64,000 nt of DNA from Cellulomonas pakistanensis (GTDB taxonomy: Bacteria > Actinomycetota > Actinomycetes > Actinomycetales > Cellulomonadaceae): the NCBI RefSeq assembly GCF_016862755.1, contig NZ_BONO01000006.1:1-64000 (forward strand), in the 5' to 3' direction. Both the position numbers and the translations under genes were made by a program. The notes under the pieces were generated by a model that was not told the DNA's origin, ran no database searches, and saw only the letters and a list, made by a program, of their open reading frames with translations. Numbering within the stretch: the stretch's first letter is position 1; each line of letters opens with the position of its first letter. Below, piece by piece: positions 61,284-64,000 of this stretch.

Positions 61284-62963
61284 TCAGTGCCGGAACTGCG
61301 CCACGCGGGTCCGCAGGTCGTCCGCCATCCGTGCGAGCTCGGCGATCGACGTGCTCATCTCCCCCAGCACGGCGGTGCTGCCGGCGGTGGCGTCCGCGAC
61401 GCCCGTGATGGTCGACGCGATCTCGCCCGAGCCGGTCGCCGCGTCGTGCACCGAGCGGGACATCTCCGAGGTGGTGGCCGTCTGCTCCTCGACCGCGGAC
61501 GCGATCGTCGTCTGGTAGTCGTCGATCGTCGCGATGATCTGGCCGATCTCGGCGATCGCCGCGACGGCGCCCTCGGTGTCGCGCTGGATCGCCTCGACCC
61601 GGCGGGCGATGTCCTCCGTGGCGCGGGCCGTCTCGGACGCGAGCTCCTTCACCTCGCCGGCGACGACCGCGAACCCCTTGCCCGCCTCGCCGGCGCGGGC
61701 GGCCTCGATGGTGGCGTTGAGGGCGAGCAGGTTCGTCTGCTCCGCGATCGACGTGATGACCTTGACCACGTTGCCGATCTCGGCGGACGACGTGCCCAGC
61801 CTGGTCACCTGCGCGTTGGTCGTCGCGGCGGCCTCCGTCGCCCGCCCGGCGACCCGCGCCGCCTCCGCGGCGTTCTGCGCGATCTCGCGGATGGAGGCGC
61901 CCATCTGCTCGGCGCCGGCGGCGACCGTCTGCACGTCGTGGTTGACCTGGCCCGCGGCGGACGCGACGACCCCGGCCTGCTCGGAGGCCCGGTCCGACCC
62001 CTCGACGGCGCGCTGCGCCGACCCGTCGAGCCGGTCCGCCGCGTCGGCGACCGTGCGGGCGGTCGCCACGATGCCGGCGACGGTGTCCCGGAGAGCCGCG
62101 GTCGCGGTGTCGAGGGCGGCGGCGGTGCGGCCGATCTCGTCCCCGCCGGACACCTCGCTGCGGACCGTGAGGTCGCCGCCCGCCAGGGCCTGCGCGGCCG
62201 TGGCGACGCGGTCCAGCCGGCGGCTGAGCCGGCGCGCGACGACGATCCCGACGGCGGTGGGCGCGACGGCGGCGAGCACCAGCGCCACCAGGACCACGAG
62301 GGTGCTGCGATCGCCCGACGCCGCGGCGGCCGCCTGCGCGCGCTCCGCACGGCCGGCGTCGATCGCGATGAGCTCGTCGATGCGCTCGGTGGCCACGCGC
62401 GCCGAGGTGACTGCGCTGGCGTCGGGGCCGTCGAGGCCCTGGAACGTCGTCAGCGAGCGCTCGACGACGTCCGCGGCCGCGAGCTGGTCCTCGGTGAGTC
62501 CCGGCATCGCGAGGTAGTCGGCGAACCGGTCGAGGGTCGCCCGCGCGGCCTCGTCCCGGTCCTCGCCGAGCCCCTCGGCCTGGAACGGGTCGGTGTTCTC
62601 GAGCGCCTCCCGCTGCTTGTCGCCCAGCTCCTGGGCGGCGGCGAGCTGCGAGCGGACGTCGCTGGCCAGCGCCATCCCGGTGACGTACTCGTCGTACATG
62701 CGCTCGGTCGTGGCGGTGCTCGACCGCAGCGCCAGGACCGCGACCACCCCCAGCAGCAGCGTCATGGCCAGCCCGGCCGCGACCGTGAGGAGGATCTTCG
62801 CGGTGAAGCCCAGGCCGCGGCGGTGCCCGGGTGCCGGGGCGCCCGCCGTCGGTCCGGCAGCCGCTGCCTCCGGCGACGTGCGAGGCCGGGGCACCCCGCC
62901 GGCCGCCGTGCCCTCCGCGCGGGTCGCCCGCGTGCTCGCGGTCCGGTCGTCCGTGACGGTCAT
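61284..62963 (-). CDS. Methyl-accepting chemotaxis protein
   Basis: This 559-aa transmembrane receptor has an Ala/Pro-rich cytoplasmic N terminus and a first membrane helix at about residues 55-77 ([25 protein letters not shown]). A helical periplasmic-side four-helix sensor of about 140 residues and a second membrane helix ([23 protein letters not shown]) follow. Then come a HAMP domain and the cytoplasmic signalling domain, with the hairpin tip [48 protein letters not shown]. The tip signature is complete, so coupling to CheA/CheW is expected and motility is implied. GAGAGG precedes the ATG at 62963. No che genes are in this window. The ligand is unknown. Confidence 0.93.
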   Translation of the reverse strand: MTVTDDRTASTRATRAEGTAAGGVPRPRTSPEAAAAGPTAGAPAPGHRRGLGFTAKILLTVAAGLAMTLLLGVVAVLALRSSTATTERMYDEYVTGMALASDVRSQLAAAQELGDKQREALENTDPFQAEGLGEDRDEAARATLDRFADYLAMPGLTEDQLAAADVVERSLTTFQGLDGPDASAVTSARVATERIDELIAIDAGRAERAQAAAAASGDRSTLVVLVALVLAAVAPTAVGIVVARRLSRRLDRVATAAQALAGGDLTVRSEVSGGDEIGRTAAALDTATAALRDTVAGIVATARTVADAADRLDGSAQRAVEGSDRASEQAGVVASAAGQVNHDVQTVAAGAEQMGASIREIAQNAAEAARVAGRATEAAATTNAQVTRLGTSSAEIGNVVKVITSIAEQTNLLALNATIEAARAGEAGKGFAVVAGEVKELASETARATEDIARRVEAIQRDTEGAVAAIAEIGQIIATIDDYQTTIASAVEEQTATTSEMSRSVHDAATGSGEIASTITGVADATAGSTAVLGEMSTSIAELARMADDLRTRVAQFRH

Positions 62964-63133
62964 GCTCGGCCTCTCGTCGCACTCGCCGCAGCCGCCGTCG
63001 CCCGCGCGGGGCGCGTCACGCCCCGCTCTCACGGTCGAGCGTCGCGCCGGGAGGTTGAGGACAACGGCGGGGCGTCACACGGACGGGGACCGGCGGTCGC
63101 GCGTCCGGGTGACGGCGCGACGCCGGGCGACGG

Positions 63134-63216
63134 TGCGGGAGACGGGATTCGAACCCGCACGCCCTCTCGGGCACCAGGACCTAAACCTGGCGTGGCTGCC
63201 GTTACACCACTCCCGC
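63134..63216 (-). tRNA. tRNA-Leu (UAG)
   Basis: On the minus strand the 5' end GCGGGAG (63216-63210) pairs with CTCCCGC at the 3' end (63141-63135), and the discriminator base at 63134 is A as required for Leu. The anticodon stem-loop holds UUUAGGU, giving anticodon UAG, which reads CUA and, by wobble, other CUN codons. A long variable arm (CGAGAGGGCG region) and the GGTTCGAATCC T-loop are present, typical of class II tRNA-Leu. CCA is not encoded. Confidence 0.95.
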
Positions 63217-63257
63217 GCTGCCCCGGGCGGCGGCCCGGGGGTCCTGCTGCGGCGTCG

Positions 63258-63725
63258 TCAGTCGATGCCGAGGTCCCGGCGCAGCTTCGCGACGTGACCC
63301 GTGGCCTTGACGTTGTACTGCGCGAGCCGCACGGCGCCCTCGGGGTCGAGCACGACCGTGGAGCGGATGACGCCGGTGACGGTCTTGCCGTAGAGCGACT
63401 TCTCGCCCCACGCGCCCCACGCGTCGAGCACCTGCTTGTCGGGGTCGGACACCAGGGGGAAGGTCAGCGCCTCCTCCTCGGCGAACGCGGCGAGCTTCTC
63501 CGGACCGTCGGGCGAGACCCCGACCACCGCGTAGCCGTGCGCCTGGAGCGAGGCCAGGTTGTCCCGGAAGTCGCACGCCTGCTTGGTGCAGCCGGGCGTG
63601 CCGGCGGCGGGGTAGAAGTACACGACGACGCCCCGGCCCCGCAGGTCGGACAGGGTCAGCGTGCCCCCGTCGGCGGTCGGCAGCGTGAAGTCCGGGGCGG
63701 TGTCGCCGACGGCGAGGCGGGGCAT
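63258..63725 (-). CDS. bcp: Thioredoxin-dependent thiol peroxidase (Bcp/PrxQ)
   Basis: This 155-aa peroxiredoxin reduces hydroperoxides. The peroxidatic Cys is residue 46 in [18 protein letters not shown], with the resolving Cys at residue 51, the CxxxxC spacing of PrxQ. The N terminus [18 protein letters not shown] and the [31 protein letters not shown] segment complete the fold. It would be recycled by thioredoxin such as the one encoded at 60793. The ATG at 63725 has AAGGAGA 5 nt upstream. It is divergent from the GroES-like gene, with a 65-bp shared promoter region. Confidence 0.95.
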   Translation of the reverse strand: MPRLAVGDTAPDFTLPTADGGTLTLSDLRGRGVVVYFYPAAGTPGCTKQACDFRDNLASLQAHGYAVVGVSPDGPEKLAAFAEEEALTFPLVSDPDKQVLDAWGAWGEKSLYGKTVTGVIRSTVVLDPEGAVRLAQYNVKATGHVAKLRRDLGID

Positions 63726-63757
63726 GGCGTCTCCTTGGTGCGGTGCGGGCGCCCGTC

Positions 63758-63763
63758 AGCGTA
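63758..63763 (-). promoter_or_regulatory. -10 element of bcp
   Basis: TACGCT on the minus strand, about 33 nt before the ATG at 63725. Confidence 0.4.
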
Positions 63764-63777
63764 CGACGGCCCGGCGG

Positions 63778-63783
63778 TACCGT
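63778..63783 (+). promoter_or_regulatory. -10 element, leaderless promoter of GroES-like gene
   Basis: TACCGT ends 7 nt before the GTG at 63791. No CIRCE element is present. Confidence 0.5.
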
Positions 63784-63790
63784 CTGCCCC

Positions 63791-64000
63791 GTGACCGCAC
63801 AGCGCCCCGAGAGCCCCCGCCCCGAGCTGCCGATCCGGATGCTCAACGACCGGCTGCTGGTGCAGCTGGACGCCGACGCGTCCGAGCGCCGGTCCACGGC
63901 CGGCATCGTGATCCCCGCGACGGCGGCCGTCGGCAAGCGGCTGACCTGGGGCGCGGTCGTCGCGGCGGGCCAGCACGTGCGGCAGGTCGCCGTGGGCGAC
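63791..64000 (+). CDS. GroES/Cpn10-family protein, 5' part only
   Basis: The first 70 codons of a gene that runs off the window. PIRMLNDRLLVQLDADASERRSTAGIVIPATAAVGKRLTWGAVVAAGQHVRQVAVGD has the GroES barrel pattern (the PLxDRVLV strand, the mobile-loop region around ERRSTAGIVIP, and the GxVVAVG strand). Ahead of it are 16 extra residues. It lacks a CIRCE operator and has a leaderless promoter, so it may be a GroES-like paralogue rather than the heat-regulated groES. That cannot be decided from the fragment. Confidence 0.75.
   Translation, partial: MTAQRPESPRPELPIRMLNDRLLVQLDADASERRSTAGIVIPATAAVGKRLTWGAVVAAGQHVRQVAVGD

Noticed and set aside
60034-62982. Open frame joining DUF4916 to a region antisense to trxA and out of frame with the chemoreceptor gene
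   Set aside because: Only the last 185 codons match a family. The upstream part overlaps two other genes in other frames.

Overview
The window is a 64-kb stretch of a very GC-rich (roughly 75%) actinobacterial chromosome. Gene content, synteny and the number of GTG starts fit a Cellulomonas-like member of the Micrococcales; this is inferred from the genes, not from a database match. It is almost entirely chromosomal housekeeping DNA. There is no prophage, insertion sequence, CRISPR array or rRNA operon, and only one tRNA gene (tRNA-Leu, anticodon UAG). The window opens inside an 18-bp tandem repeat and ends inside a GroES-family gene.

Layout. 0.1-6 kb: GNAT acetyltransferase, CYTH protein, VOC dioxygenase-like protein behind a MarR-type palindrome, glutathionyl-hydroquinone reductase, and a lipoprotein with cell-wall-binding-like repeats. 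6-8.7 kb: HMG-CoA synthase and HMG-CoA reductase, the first steps of the mevalonate route. 8.7-12 kb: LLM oxidoreductase, DtxR-type metalloregulator, MFS exporter. 11.8-20 kb: leuS, a DegV protein, comEA-comEC-holA. 20-22.6 kb: a degenerate EAL protein, a 45-aa secreted-peptide precursor, and an HTH-TPR regulator. 22.8-26.5 kb: rpsT, lepA, hemW. 26.5-30.6 kb: membrane proteins, DUF3097, an MFS exporter. 30.6-38 kb: hrcA-dnaJ-rsmE with a CIRCE operator on the promoter, a K+-independent-type membrane pyrophosphatase, a glycosyltransferase-like gene. 38-41 kb: pgi and an LLM monooxygenase. 41-47.5 kb: a ROK repressor, sugar ABC transporter, ROK kinase and nagB, together a probable N-acetylglucosamine/chitooligosaccharide uptake and catabolism locus. 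47.5-51.7 kb: DUF2200, an AbiEi/DUF559-like accessory gene flanked by repeats, DUF3039 plus a superfamily 2 helicase. 51.7-59.2 kb: pncB, clpS-DUF2017-murI-MBL-rph-rdgB (the order seen around Mycobacterium tuberculosis Rv1338-Rv1341), then an ABC-F protein. 59.3-64 kb: Pr6Pr membrane protein, DUF4916 Nudix, thioredoxin behind a SigR-like promoter, a methyl-accepting chemotaxis protein, tRNA-Leu, a Bcp peroxiredoxin and the start of a GroES-like gene.

Two themes run through the window. First, many genes have a TANNNT -10 hexamer only 6-8 nt before the start codon, so leaderless transcription looks common. Second, several intergenic regions carry large mirrored palindromes built from 12-bp half-sites on a 19-bp period. 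At 2.5, 48.0, 49.0 and 59.2 kb the architecture is the same even though the sequence differs.

The most interesting candidate system is at 20.9-22.6 kb. A short Sec-secreted peptide precursor sits directly upstream of, and on the same strand as, an HTH-TPR regulator with the domain layout of RRNPP peptide-pheromone receptors. That layout is established mainly in Firmicutes.
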